A DNA stretch of 64,000 nucleotides from Henckelia pumila (lineage: Eukaryota; Streptophyta; Magnoliopsida; Lamiales; Gesneriaceae). The first letter of the stretch is position 1. Each line of letters starts with the position of its first letter. A model generated the notes under the pieces. It made no database searches, was not told where the DNA came from, and worked only from the letters and a program-made list of their open reading frames with translations. Where the stretch lies: the NCBI RefSeq assembly GCF_033568475.1, contig NC_133123.1:6935001-6999000 (forward strand), written 5' to 3'. The position numbers were made by a program, and so were the translations under genes. Below are positions 46,501 to 59,059 of this stretch, piece after piece.

Positions 46501-47015
46501 TAATTGATTAAATACATTTGTGACTTCGTCTTCTAATTAAAATAATCTGGGAAAAAGGGGAAAATAAAAAACTATTTAAAGATAACTTTGTGTGTGTAGA
46601 ATTTTGAATGAAATTTTGGAATCTGACAAGAAAACTGGTTTTGGTCAGATTGGAATTTTTGCACAATCTCCAAAAAATGAAATCTTTTTTTCCCTTGTAA
46701 AAATATATATTTAAGGCTATCCTTAATTCAGGGAAAAAAGATCATGAGGAAATGAGGGCGAGGACCAAAAGACCTGGACTTTGACTTCATGTCTTTGACC
46801 CATTTTTGAATTGACACAAAAAGATTTGAAATGTAAATAAATAAATAAATGTGCAAATATATATCAAAACAAATGTAAAAGCTTGGAAGATTTCAAATCT
46901 CAAACACAAATGCAACCAAATTGTAATATAACAATTCAGTAATTTTAAGTAAAAAAAAAATGCAAACTAACGTCTTGTGAAGAATTTAGTCTTGATAATT
47001 ATTTGATTTAGCCAT
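43600..47015. other. AT-rich intergenic region
   Basis: No gene was found. It includes a purine/pyrimidine-poor repeat-like stretch at about 44,360-44,700 (TTGATCCAT..., typical of non-autonomous repeats but without clear ends), a short direct repeat CATAGTATGTATATAT at about 44,310-44,345, and an (AT)n run at about 45,986-46,012. Confidence 0.6.
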
Positions 47016-47018
47016 TAA

Positions 47019-47404
47019 GGGTCCGTTTGATGTGGCATATTAGTAATCTAGGTATAAATTATCTTATATAGTCTCACGTTTTTTGTCATATTATTTATCC
47101 ATATTTTAATTATTTATCGCACATCAATCAAATCATTAATTATTTATCTTACATCAATCAAATCATTTAATTTAAATTACTATATTATCCTTTATAAATA
47201 ATATTATTCATATTTTATTAATTATTAAAAGGATAAAATAGTAATTTACTATATTTATATAAAATATAATCAATCAAATCAAATAAACTATAATCTATGA
47301 ATCAAATCAAATCTTATATTAACTATCATTTCTTATTTATTTTTTATTACAATATATTATTTATCTCTATATTCTTTATCTTATCATTCACTTCAAACGG
47401 ACCC
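47019..47404. mobile_element. Tourist-like (PIF/Harbinger) MITE, copy 1
   Basis: Perfect ends GGGTCCGTTTG and CAAACGGACCC are flanked by TAA on both sides (47,016-47,018 and 47,405-47,407). The interior has repeated ATCAATCAAATCATTTAATT units. A related copy lies at about 56,919-57,298. Confidence 0.87.
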
Positions 47405-47419
47405 TAAATGTATCATACC

Positions 47420-47849
47420 TAGGAGTGTTATCGAGCCGAGCCAAGCTCGAATAACACACTACTCAAGCTCGATCTCGAGCACATATTTTACTACTCGAGC
47501 TCGATCGAGTAGTAAAATATGTGCTCGAGCTCGAGCTCGTTTGTAGTTCGAGTACTCGAGCTCGAGCTTGAATTAAAAATATATATTTAAATTAAAATTT
47601 ATGAATAAATAAATAAATATAATATTATATATATTATATAAATAAATAAAATATATATTTATTTTTATTATATTTTTTTATATATGTGTCTTATCGAGTA
47701 GCTCGCGAGCTATTCGAGCACATAAATTTAAAGCTCGACTCGAGCTCGATTATATGCTCGAGCTACTCGAGATCGAGCTCGATCAAATCGAGCTTGAGTC
47801 GAGCTTTGACCGAGCTACTCACGAGCTGCTCGGTTCGTTTACATCCCTA
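47420..47849. mobile_element. hAT-type MITE built of TCGAGCTCGA palindromes
   Basis: Ends TAGGAGTGT and ACATCCCTA, with GAGCCGAGC/GCTCGGTTCG just inside them, are flanked by ATCATACC (47,412-47,419) and ATCATATC (47,850-47,857), 7 of 8 matching. The interior is an array of GAGCTCGA repeats. A perfect 25-bp inverted repeat (47,474-47,498 and 47,505-47,529) has a 6-bp loop. Confidence 0.85.
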
Positions 47850-48009
47850 ATCATATCTATATTTTTCTATTCAAAAGTTATTTAATTTAATTGAACCCAT
47901 TTATATATATATCGCTTTATTTATTTATTTTTTAAATAAAAAGTCCATAAATCTAATGTGACTGATAAATTTTTTTTAAAAAAAATCATTTCACGCAAAA
48001 GCGAAAAAA

Positions 48010-48260
48010 TAGCTCTCCAGATCGATTCCGGTCGGACTGCCACGTCATCTGAGAATTGTGACATGTGTAACTGTTCCAACGCAACGAAGTGGGCCCCATA
48101 GGATGACGTGTCGACCTGGGAATATCACTTTGGCCGTCACGTAAGCAAGGGTGTAACTGTGTGCACTGAGAGTTGTACGTACTGGGTGATGGTTGCATTT
48201 GGCCCAGTGAACAGTAAACACGTGAACCGCGGAGCAGAGAATAATATGATTAATACGAGG
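48010..48260. promoter_or_regulatory. Orphan cluster of ACGT-core elements
   Basis: Within 250 bp of less AT-rich, non-repetitive sequence there are GCCACGTCATC (about 48,040), GATGACGTGTCG (about 48,102), CCGTCACGTAAG (about 48,135) and AACACGTGAACC (about 48,218). These resemble bZIP/ABRE/G-box sites. No coding sequence follows on either strand within several kb, so it may be a remnant promoter, an enhancer, or the start of a non-coding RNA. Confidence 0.35.
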
Positions 48261-48548
48261 ATTAATATTTTGTTTTGATTATATCGAAGAGAGAGAGAGA
48301 GATATGGAATACGGTGTCAGTAAAAATATCAGAATAAGGAACAGTAAAAGTGAATCCCTGGGAGTGGGGTCAAAGATTACGGGGACGAGGATATTATTAT
48401 ATTTTATATATTTATTTATTTACATACAAATATAAAAATACTTCAACTTCGTACCTTGTTTTAAGTTTTATTGTACAATAATATATGTACCGACCGGTAA
48501 ACACACAAACCAACAAACGCAAGTGTGTCTGAGGAAAAGACGACTGTA

Positions 48549-48620
48549 AATAGTGTTTGAGAAAGCTTTTAAAAAGAATTTTTTTATTTTTTTAACAAAA
48601 AAACTCTCTCAAACACTATT
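48549..48620. mobile_element. Very short foldback (72 bp)
   Basis: AATAGTGTTTGAGA at 48,549-48,562 and its exact reverse complement TCTCAAACACTATT at 48,607-48,620 bracket an AT-rich loop. It may be a MITE relic; no target duplication was established. Confidence 0.5.
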
Positions 48621-48701
48621 CTAGTTTAGATAGATTGTGATCCACTTCAATTTATTTTTAAAGATCTGTGTAAGTTTTTTATGTAATCTACTAAAACTCG
48701 G

Positions 48702-49934
48702 GCAAATTCTCGGTTCAGTCCTAAATGTTTGGACACATTTTCGGTTCAGTTCTAAATGTTTGGATGTTATCGGTTTGGTCCTAAATCTTTCCCAAAAGTT
48801 CCCGGTTCAGTCCTAAATGTTTATACGTTTCCGGTTTGGTCCTAAATGTTTTCCAAAATTTTTCGGTTCAGTCCTAAATATTTTTACATTGTCGATTTCG
48901 TGCCAAATATTTCTCAAAAGTTTCCGGTTTGATCCTTCCATCTACTCGTGTGTTAAAACTAACATCGCGTAGTGTTATATCATTTATAATTGAGTTTTAT
49001 ATTATTTATTATATATTTAACATTAAACAAGTTGTAAATAAAACACAAATTTATTAGAGTTTTTATCCAAATTTAAATCAATTTTACACAATGTTCAAAA
49101 TAAAAATATTAAATTCATGATGCTACAAAATAAAAACTTAAATAAAATAAACGGAACTTGAGGAATTAAAATTTAATGATGTTATTTCACATTTCTATTA
49201 ATTTTGTTATATTCTCATTCATTATGCTTGCACATTTAAGAAAAAATTTGAAAGTTAAAAAACGATATATATATTTTTTTAAAACTCTTTTTATAATTTT
49301 AAAAAAATACTATTTGAAAATTTTTTATTATTAAATAAAACTTAATTTCATATCACTACTTCAACGGTGGTCAAATACTTTATTATATTTTTTCAATTGT
49401 TAACCATAAGTATTCTTCTCTTGAAAAATTTGATGAAAATTTCAAATATTTTGTGAAATAAGTAATACTAGTTATTTGCTAAAACATTTGTTTTTTGTTT
49501 GTGATTGATAATGTTTTTAATTATAAGATTGCACGGTTCAATTATTTTTTATTCTATAATTTTATTTTGCATAATTTATATTATATTCTCATTTGAAAGA
49601 AATTATTGTTTATTTATTATTATTATTATTAGCTTTTATTTTATTTAACTTTGTCTTTTGTTTGTAAGTTTTTTTAATCACACTTTGTTTGTAGATGGAA
49701 GTACCAAATCGAGATTTTTTGAAAAATATTTAGGACGAAATCTGGAAAGTAAAACATTTAGGACTGAATCGTCAACTTTTTAAAACATTTGGGACCAAAC
49801 CGAGAATATAAAAATATTTAGAACTGAATCGAGAATTTTTGAAAAACATTTCGGACTAAACCGGGAACATTCAAACATTTAGGACTGAATCGGAAATATG
49901 TCCAAACATTTAGGACTGAACCGAGATTTTCACA
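48702..49934. mobile_element. Foldback element with tandem subterminal repeats
   Basis: Both arms (about 48,702-48,940 and 49,690-49,934) consist of seven or eight ~30-bp units around CGGTTCAGTCCTAAATGTTT. The right arm is the inverse of the left, so the element can form a ~240-bp stem over a 750-bp AT-rich interior. There is no transposase. Flanks do not show a convincing duplication, so the superfamily is open. Confidence 0.8.
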
Positions 49935-51786
49935 CTAACTCACTTTTTTCACATTCGAAGCCCGCTCATCTCTTTAATTCTAACACACAACTTCATTTTT
50001 TCTGGAAAAAACTGCATTTCTTGATCTTGTACTAACATTTTGCGACTTTGATCATTTATGTTATCAAATTTCAGTTTTACTCCTCTAATTTTTTATTTTG
50101 TCATTTTAGTCCTTTTTATGGAAAGTGATGGTGTAACATTATACACATCAGCATTGTATTGTTTCTATGTTAACGCAAAAATGAAAAATACTAAAATTGT
50201 AAAAAATATATAATAAAAAAAACAAAAACAAAAAACAAAGCTGACGGACTAAAATTGACAACATAAAAGACCAAATTCTCAAGAGTCAAACACTATTTAT
50301 TACATTTAGTGTGATAATATATAATTTGTATTACATTAAATTCAAGTCTAACCCCGCTTTAATTCCTAAATCCGACCCCGGTGGTCATGTACTTCATCTA
50401 ACATCAAATTTTAAATTTAAAATAAAATTTCGGTTCAAGATCTAATTGTAATCATATCTTCATTCCACGCCATTTGATTCATATTAAAATATTGATCAAA
50501 TAATGATAATCATAAAATTGACCAATTTTGGACATTGTTGGCTATAGCATTCATGAGACTAATCCTCGGTCTAGTAATTAACACCAGTAAGTTATGGCCT
50601 TCAGGCCCTTCACGTATATTTTTTAAACATAATAATAATTTTTAAATATATCTAAGCTATTATTTTTTTAAAAAATTATTTCGTTATTAATTATGATTAA
50701 CAAATCATTTACCTATTTTTAGAATTTAGTAAAATAGTTACATAAAATAATCTGTATTGGATTAAAAGAAGGGGGAGTGTTGTCTTTCTATTAAAATAGT
50801 TAAGATAGCAACTCTTTCAGATTGTTGCATTAAGGTGGTTATTCTAAGGATTGTTGCATTATTATATAGTGTATAATATAAATTATGTATAGATATGTAA
50901 ATGATGTCCATATATTTAACAAATATATATTATCTTTCAAAAAAAAAAACAAATATATATTATATATTTGTATAAAAATATTGACCGTTGATTTTAATAC
51001 ATGAAGCATGACGTTCTTATATATATTACCAAAGATAACCACTAATGCTCGATATTTTTATATCCATGGACTGAAATAACTTTTTCAAAAATCAAAATGA
51101 TCCTACCAAATAGAAGGAAATGAAAGTATGAAACATCTCATCCAATGATCATAAATTCGATTCTTTTAAAAGAGAATGGATATTCCATCGTCATGTAAAA
51201 AATCGTGATAATTAATTTATATAAATTTCCAGTATGATTGGAAAATACAATCAATATGCTATTCAATCTCGAGTCCTTTTTAGTATGTGGAATGTTACAT
51301 CGAACTTCGATTGTTACGTGCTCAACGATGGTCGCTTATAACAATACAATTCATAAAAAATCTTATATTTGAAAAAAATAAAAAAAATTAAATTAAATTT
51401 TGATGCCATCATGTGCCCAATAAATCAAATACATTCAAAAGAGAGTGGCTCTAGCAGTAGTAGTTCATGAAAAAAAATGTTGGATCCTCATAATAAGGAA
51501 GAAACAATTTTACAATTGAGTTGTAATTTTATAAATGTTTCAATTTCTTGACTTACTCCCAGCTAGTAAATTCAGCAGCGAGTGGACTAATAACAAAATC
51601 AAGAAAGACCCAAAAATTTTAATAAAAGAAGAACATATAATTATTATTTTAAAAAAATTTAATTATGCGACCGCCCTGCGACAAAATTTAGCAAGCAAAA
51701 CCAAGCTCCCCTATGCTAAAATTAAATGCACCAAAAAACAAAGAAACCTAAGTACCTTCAAATGCTTGCAATTTTGCATGTGTCTC
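49935..51786. other. AT-rich intergenic region downstream of the kinase gene
   Basis: No gene is visible. Between about 50,010 and 50,290 there is a degenerate repeat of the type 'TTTTAGTCC...GGACTAAAATTG' in inverted orientation, probably another MITE relic with unclear ends. Confidence 0.55.
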
Positions 51787-54116
51787 TCAACTTGTAAAGA
51801 GTTGGCTTCCCAGAGTAACGGTTGCAGTCCCCTCACCCATGACTATGGTCCGTTCGATCTCCGTCTCGAGTATTCGATCAATCTCCACCACCAAATTCTC
51901 CATTCTTGGCCTATCCTTCCCTGGAAAGTTCATGCATTTGAGCATCAACCACAGAAGATCCCTCATCCCTTCCGCAGTGAAGCTCCCAACTAGTCGAGGG
52001 TCGACTAGATCGTTTGATCTCAAATGGTCTTCCACCTATTATTTTCGAGGCGTGCACTTGTTATTTAACATGATACTCGCGTGCTAGTCTCATTTAAACT
52101 TTAGTATGAGCAGAGTTCTATTGTGTACCAACTGAATTAAGCTGTGATTTGATCCGTAGGCCTCTTTGTACGTCGTCGCCTCCTTACCGGTTATGAGCTC
52201 CAAAAGGAATACACCAAAGCTGTATACATCGCTTGTTTCGTATAATACCTCGAAGTGTTCCATCCTGATAATCAAGCAAATGAAAGTTTGATCAGATTAG
52301 TCATGAAATTTGATGAGGGAAGGACTACAAAAATATATCTATAGACTATAATATAATACTTCTATACATGTTGGAGTAGGACACCTATTTACTCAATGAA
52401 ATTCTTGAATCAAATTTCAGATGCCCTTATTACAAGTTGAGGTAGAATTCATTTACTCTGGATCTTTGAAAGCATTGAAGGAACTTGATCCAGACGAAGC
52501 TCCATCTTCGATTTTTTCAAGAATTTTAGACATCCCTGCATCCGCGACTTTGGCGATGAAATTCTCATCAACCAAGACGCTCCCTGTTTTAAAGTTACCG
52601 TGCACGAACGGTGGATTCAGGCCATGCAAGTGACACAAACCTGCTACGGTGAAAAGAACACAGAACTATGCATAATACTGGAAAAAGTTTCAAGTTTTGC
52701 TTGAAAATCTTTGCTGATATATACCTTTAGCAGCACCAATTGCTACTTGTAGCCTTTGTTTAAATTCGAGCTTCGTGGTAGAACCTTTTCCAGTGTCTAT
52801 TCAACAAAACAACCATCATTTTCTTTCTGATGAATGTAAGCCGTTCTCGTTAGAAATTCGTACCGTACAAATGGCTGCACATGCTGCCATTAGGTAAGTA
52901 TTCGGAAACTAGCATCTGGTATCCTCTTTCTTGACAGTAGCCAAGAAGTACCACTAAGTTACGGTGGCAAATCGTCGACAAATAGGCCACCTGGGATCAT
53001 TAACTGCAAATATCAGGAAGTTATTCATAGAATACTCTCTACAATTCAATGTTGTTATGTATGTTTAATCCAAGTGAACCATGAACAAGTAGGAATCTTT
53101 ATGATTTATCTGAAAAAGGGGCTGCTATTATTGCGGTTTTCGTTCCAACATGTCCTCATTTCAGATTCAAAGATGGTGAACATGAGTCTATACCTCTTCA
53201 ACGAACTCCTGCCGAGGTTCGCCAATACGTCTTTTGATGGCCACAACAGTTCCATCGCTGAGCAGTCCTTTGAAAACTAAACCAAATGTACCACATCCTA
53301 TTAGATTGGTTTCACTGAAATTTCTTGTGGCTTGTTCCAATTCTTCCATTCTGAATTGCCTTATTTCGGTTATCGATGGAACTGAAAATGGACTGCTTCC
53401 ACCTCTTTTCATCTCCACTATACATAATCGAACAAGGATTTAGGATTCAGACAGAGTCTTTCGAGAACCTCAAGGAAAAATCTTTAGAATTGAGCATGAA
53501 ATCTATTGGAATATTTGTGTGAGAGAGGATGTTTCAACAAACTTAAACGCAACATCTTGATAATTCAGCCTGAAATTTAGAGGAAAACCCGGTGACAAAA
53601 AAGTGTCTCCAGAAACTTGAAATTCAAAATCTTGGCGACAGAGTTTACCATTAGTGGAATGTTATGTGACAGAAAAGGGACCTAAAAAAGTCAAAATCTT
53701 GACAATTTCTCATGGAATTTAATGCCAGATATCAGGTGACAGAAAAAGATCATATGTTTCAAGAAAATTGAAGGCAAAATCTTGACAATTGATCATGGAA
53801 TTTAATGCAACTACCAGATGACAGAAACAAGTGTATCAAGAAACTTTGAGGGCAAAAAAAATCTCGATAACCGATCATGAAAACTTAATGCAACATCAGG
53901 TGATAGAAAAAGATTTGCTACAAGAAACTTGAAGGCAAAATTTGTTGATTCGAACACATTACCCACAGCAGATGGGTCGGAGGATCCTGTCTCCGAGTTC
54001 TTGTTCGAAAACTTCCCATGTTTTTTCATGCAAATCCACAAAAGCAAAATGACAGTGGCTAAAACAGCTAACGCCCCTCCTACGGCTCCAACTATAACAG
54101 CAAATGAACCCGCCAT
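51787..54116 (-). CDS. Membrane-anchored receptor-like kinase without ectodomain (probable pseudokinase)
   Basis: Seven exons (minus): 54,116-53,963; 53,417-53,194; 52,990-52,864; 52,796-52,725; 52,640-52,457; 52,264-52,129; 52,035-51,787. All junctions are GT-AG with matching phase, giving 381 residues. A hydrophobic segment (about 6-28, AVIVGAVGGALAVLATVILL) follows almost directly on the start, so there is essentially no extracellular part. Residues ~85-365 form an RLK/Pelle-type kinase domain with GCGTFGLVFKG (92-102), VAIK Lys113 and SDVYSFG. The HRD motif reads HGN (206-208) and DFG reads DAG (226-228), so the catalytic Asp is missing. It may signal as a scaffold or regulator at the membrane. 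The tail MGEGTATVTLGSQLF appears to be a family feature. Confidence 0.88.
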
Positions 54117-56918
54117 CTAGTACGAGTCCAGCATATGCTTCTCCCTCGGGCTAAAAACTAGCCGAAACCGCCTTTTAATTTCCTCTATTCCCCGCAGAAC
54201 TAAATCATCGTAAACAAGCTCGAAAAACCCGAAAGTGAAAGAAAACTAGCCGCTGATAGCCTCTCAAAGCAACATTCTCCCTGTGATGTGGAAGCAAGTA
54301 TAATATAAACAGACAACCCCACATCAAAACATTCAAGAAAGCCTCAAAACTCGATCTTTTTTCGTGTTCACAATCGCGAGCGATGAATTCCGATCAATGA
54401 ACGTATGTAAAAGTGGCTGTATTTTGTGCCCACTGGTACAGAACTGGATGATAATCTTGAGAATCAACATGGGTAACATAAGCTTGTGTAAAGGAGAAAT
54501 GCTGCCAATTCCTAATGCAGTACAACTCATACACTTTTTCCTTGTACCCCACTACTGTTTGACATTCCTTTCTTTATATTTTCTTTTCTAACATTAAAAA
54601 AAAAAAAAAAAACAGCCAAGATTTACGGGGTCGGAGCGAAGAATCTTCAATGCCATAACACCTAAAAACAAGAATGGAATCATGGGTTCCATAAATTGTA
54701 ACCCCAAAATGGCTTATTACATTTGTGTAATATTGATGGGCATTAAATTTTTGTTTGGAGGAGGGTGGTGGGATGGGGTTAAGGATAAGGCAGATAACAT
54801 AAAACAATCGGAAGGACAAGAGGTGATGTCATCTTTTTTTTTTTTCTTCTCTTTTTTTTTCCAATTTTTGTTGCTTACAGACAGCATATATGCTAACCCA
54901 TGTTTCATCATGGATTCCCTTACAGCTCACAAATTTTTTGTATGCTTTCCAAGTACTTGTACCTTGGAATAACAATAAATAAATAATTAAATAAATAAAT
55001 AAATATAATCTTGGGCAGCCACATACAAATTACTTTATTGGTGATAATATATATAGATATATACATATACATATTATGAACTTCCTAATTTTTTTTGGGG
55101 AAAAACAAATGGCTCGTTATGGGCATTAGGAGAAGTGAGTAGTTGACTTGCGAACACATGCATTCACTCTGGCTGGCTTTAGGATTACATCATTTTAAAT
55201 TGGGGTGAAGTTGAATTTTTCTTTTATAATTGGTATTTAGTTTTATACATTCGGTTCATCGCGTTAACAAAATTGAGTTTTAATTTATTTTGCAATATCA
55301 GTCATTTTTTCATGAAGCTCACCTGACATTTGACACATCAGTATCACACGAGGCAATGACAGTTGGAAAAATAACTAGAGTTAAAAAAAAAAAGTAAATA
55401 TAGCTTTAAAACTCAAAAAAAAAATCGAAATTGTAAAAAGACATACGTACGTAGAATTAAGACTAATTTATAATTTTTCCTTTAATTTATTTCATTTTAT
55501 TTTCTCCTAATTAATCTTCCCTGGATTCCCCTTTAATTAGCAGTAAATTTTACACGCCATGTGAAGTTCCCATAACTCAAAAAACCGTGGAAGTTTGGTG
55601 TTTACCAGAATACAGACAGCCAGGGATGATGCTGACTCAAATTACATGACTACATTATCATTACAATTACAAAACTAACAAATCAAATCCAAGTCTTTTA
55701 TATATCTTGCTACACACTACACTCCCTCTGCATTTTTAAAATAATTTTCGGGAAACTTTTGAAAATTAAATTTCTACTTCATCCATATATATATATATAT
55801 ATATATATATAAATTAATTAATTAATGTAAATATAATAAATGTAAACAAAGGGATACATATGCAATAAATGACCAATGATCCAACAAATCATCAAAGAAT
55901 ATATATATCAGTGATGGTGGCCATTAGAAGGGGCTTTAAGCTTCTGTTGTGTGGATTCTTTCTCAGTGGAATTGCATTAAAAATACTTTAATTTTTTGCA
56001 GGCTAAGTTACAAAAAAAATATTGGATGTATTAGGCGTGGATTGCCAGCCCCCTCGTAGCCCTTTTCTTTTTTAGTTGCGGATCTTAACAATTTAATTCA
56101 AACTTAATTTTTATATATTTATCAAAATGTAAATATTATAATCTCGCAAGAGTGATTACACTATATTGTGTTATACTACCTTAGTCTCAATTATACTGAT
56201 CACGTTTTTTTTTTGTCTCAAATATATAAACTCATACTATATTTAGTAATATTTTTCAACATTTTTTTACTCACGTAACATCATTAAATACGTATTGAAA
56301 AATATCTAACTATTTTTTGAATAAATTAAATAGAGATAAAATACGAAATTCGTATAATTGATTGTTTTAAAAAAAATGTGTGTGAAAAAAACTGACATAC
56401 GTAATCGAGATGGGGGACATATTACTAAATTTATAGTGAATTATATATTTATTGTTCTCTACGGCTGGCTTTGGTGAAATTTAATTCAGGAGAAACCTAA
56501 ACTCCTTGTCCTCATGTAACAACTTGCATGCGGGGACAAAATTATATTATCTAATTAATTATATATTCTAGAGTTTGTACTATAATGATAATCATCATCA
56601 TGATGTACCCAAATTATAGTAAATCTGAATAAGGTCATAAAATAGAAGCGCAAAAGTCATAATTTATTCACTAGTTTGTAGATTATTAAAAATGGTATTA
56701 ATTTTTGAAATTTGTCATAAATTGTTAAAAACACTTATCCCCTTTTTCTCTCCATATTGCCATAAATTCATTAAGTATAACGGTCTTCGAAATATGACCA
56801 AGTCCTCTTCTGCTGAGTATTAATTAATTTACATTAATTTGACTATAGTGGGCTAGTGGGACAAAGAGAATCCTAGCTATAAGACATCAACATCTGGATT
56901 GAAAATAATAATCTTCTG
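54117..56918. other. Intergenic region upstream of the kinase gene
   Basis: The first ~250 bp are the likely leader and promoter of the kinase gene. A poly(A) run at about 54,594-54,612 and a poly(T) run at about 54,834-54,860 are present but no gene body lies beside them. An (AAAT)n-like stretch lies at about 54,970-55,003 and (AT)n at about 55,787-55,810. No open frame has recognisable motifs. Confidence 0.55.
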
Positions 56919-57298
56919 CGTCCCGTTTGGTAGCCTATATTATTAATATGTATATAATTTATTCTATCAAATCCCAAAGATCTTCTCATCATATTATTTA
57001 TCCATCTATTAATTATTTATTTTAAATCAATCAAATCATCAATTATTAATCTTACATCAATCAAATCATTTAATTTAAATTACTATATTAACCTCTTATA
57101 ACTAATATTATTCATATTTTATTTATTGTTAAAAGGGTAAAATGGTAATTTATCATTTTTTTAATACAAAATTTTATCAATCAAATCAATAAATTATAAT
57201 TCATCAATCAAATCAAATATTATATTAACTATCATTATTTATTTATTTTTTATTACATTATATTATTTATTTATCTCATCATACCTACCAAGCGGTAT
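56919..57298. mobile_element. Tourist-like (PIF/Harbinger) MITE, copy 2 (diverged)
   Basis: The interior aligns with 47,019-47,404 over most of its length (ATCAATCAAATCATTTAATTTAAATTACTATATTA shared in short blocks). The ends CCCGTTTGGTAG and CTACCAAGCGG are diverged inverted repeats. The exact ends are uncertain by several bases. An (AAT)n microsatellite at 57,301-57,321 starts at its right border. Confidence 0.7.
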
Positions 57299-57321
57299 CT
57301 TAATAATAATAATAATAATAA

Positions 57322-58958
57322 TATACTCAAAATCTCGTCATAAAACTTCGGGAAAAAATCATCAATAAAATATCGAAAATTACAATTTTAATCTTACAAG
57401 TTGATATGTTTTGTGTTTTAGTTTTGTAACTTATTAAAATTTTGTTTTCATGATCTATTAACTTAGTTTTTTTTTTGTACGAAACAAGTAAATCTATCGA
57501 ATATTGTTTATTTGACGATTCAACGTGGCTCACCAATCACCGCTCATGTGATAAGAATAAAATATTTTTCCTCGTTTTGATTTGTATTATCGTTCGTTTT
57601 GCTTTATTATTATTTTTCTTTTTTTCCTGCTCAAATGAATTTTAATTGAGTGTGATATTATAGATTTAATTCTCCATAAACTTGCCACTTATGAGAACAT
57701 CAATGTCAAATAACTTGTATCATATTCAATGGATTTGTTGATTTTAGGCAACAAAAAATAATTCCAAGTTATTGGATGAAAATCAAACTTTAACAAATTA
57801 CAAGACTAAAATTCAAAGCAATCCAATTTGCCGCACTAAAATTGCAATTTTCCGACAATTTTATTGTATTTTTAAATGAAAAAATGGAGAATTATCATTT
57901 AGGGCAGCAGGACAACTAATTTGGGACATAATTAAGCAAGAACCCGATAATTCAATTTAGTAATATACTGAAATTATTACCCATAAATTGTTGGTCCAAA
58001 AATTTGAATATTGATGTTGGAATAACTATGTCACACCTGATGCTGCAAATTGGGCATCGGTGATGCACTAGCCCAACTACCCGATTTCTTTTCATTAGTA
58101 TTTATGTTTGAAAACATACTTTAAATAATTCAACACTTCCATAGAATCATGTTGTGATTACCAACATATGATTTAGTATATATATAACATTTTAATAATA
58201 ATCATGAAATTACTATGCTTATACAGTTATACTCGAGGAAGCACAAACTAGACTACTGTGAATTCATACATTTATAACTGACGCTTCAACTATGACTCAA
58301 AAACCAAGATTGACAAAACGAATTTTTTTCAGACACAATATAGCTTTAATATGGATTCTTTGATTATAGTATATGGACACTGCCCACGTGCTGATCCAAT
58401 GTCTTTTTCTTTATTTTTTTGCACTCGAGATGTTCACTTGAAAATCTTGGGTGCTAAAACAAAAAGGCCGTTGGATACACCATTCAAATAGTGTCTGTAG
58501 GGTAACATTGACACAATCAATTAATACCGTGCTATCAATTCCTCAATTTATAGGTACACCAAGTATCTTATCTGAGAAGCGGTAGACGGACAATCATCTG
58601 TCTATACGACACCTAAGTGGTTTTTTTAAGAATATTTAAATTAATTATAAAAATATATATTATATTTTATAATAATATGTATAAATTTGTTTAACATTTT
58701 CATTAATTTTTCGCACATTAATGTGCATAAATTTGTGTATATGTAAAAAAATATGCTTAAATTTGTTCAAATATTTTTTAAGATTTTTTTAAAAAAATAG
58801 TTTTAAACTTGTATTTTTCAGAAAAAATCAAACCATAAAAAATAGTTTTAAACTTGTATTTTTCAGAAAAAATCAAACCACCTCTTTTCCATATCCTATT
58901 GGCCAGGCCTGAGGGGGTCTTAAAAATGATTTGGGGCCTGAAACGAAATAACCCAAAC
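57322..58958. other. AT-rich intergenic region upstream of APC7
   Basis: No gene was found. The last few hundred bases before 59,060 presumably hold the APC7 promoter. A 45-bp tandem duplication lies at 58,796-58,882 (TAGTTTTAAACTTGTATTTT units). Confidence 0.6.
58796..58882. repeat. 45-bp tandem duplication upstream of APC7
   Basis: Two nearly complete units with a 45-bp period begin AATAGTTTTAAACTTG at 58,796 and 58,841. They lie about 180-265 bp before the APC7 start codon. Confidence 0.85.
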
Positions 58959-59059
58959 ATATGGTCCTGAAAGTGAAAATTTATTCGAATCGCGATTTCA
59001 AAAAGAAGAGCGCTTCGCCACCCAGCTCCAATCAAAGCTTCCTACACTCCACCTGTTCG

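Noticed and set aside
54364..54972. Poly(A)/poly(T) tracts suggesting a processed pseudogene beside the kinase gene
   Set aside because: No gene-like sequence or target duplication is associated with the tracts; they look like simple A/T runs in intergenic DNA.
58961..59059. Upstream ATG at 58,961 as the APC7 start, adding 33 residues
   Set aside because: The family begins at M(D/E)VPKE, which matches the ATG at 59,060; the upstream extension is Lys/Ser-rich and not typical of APC7.
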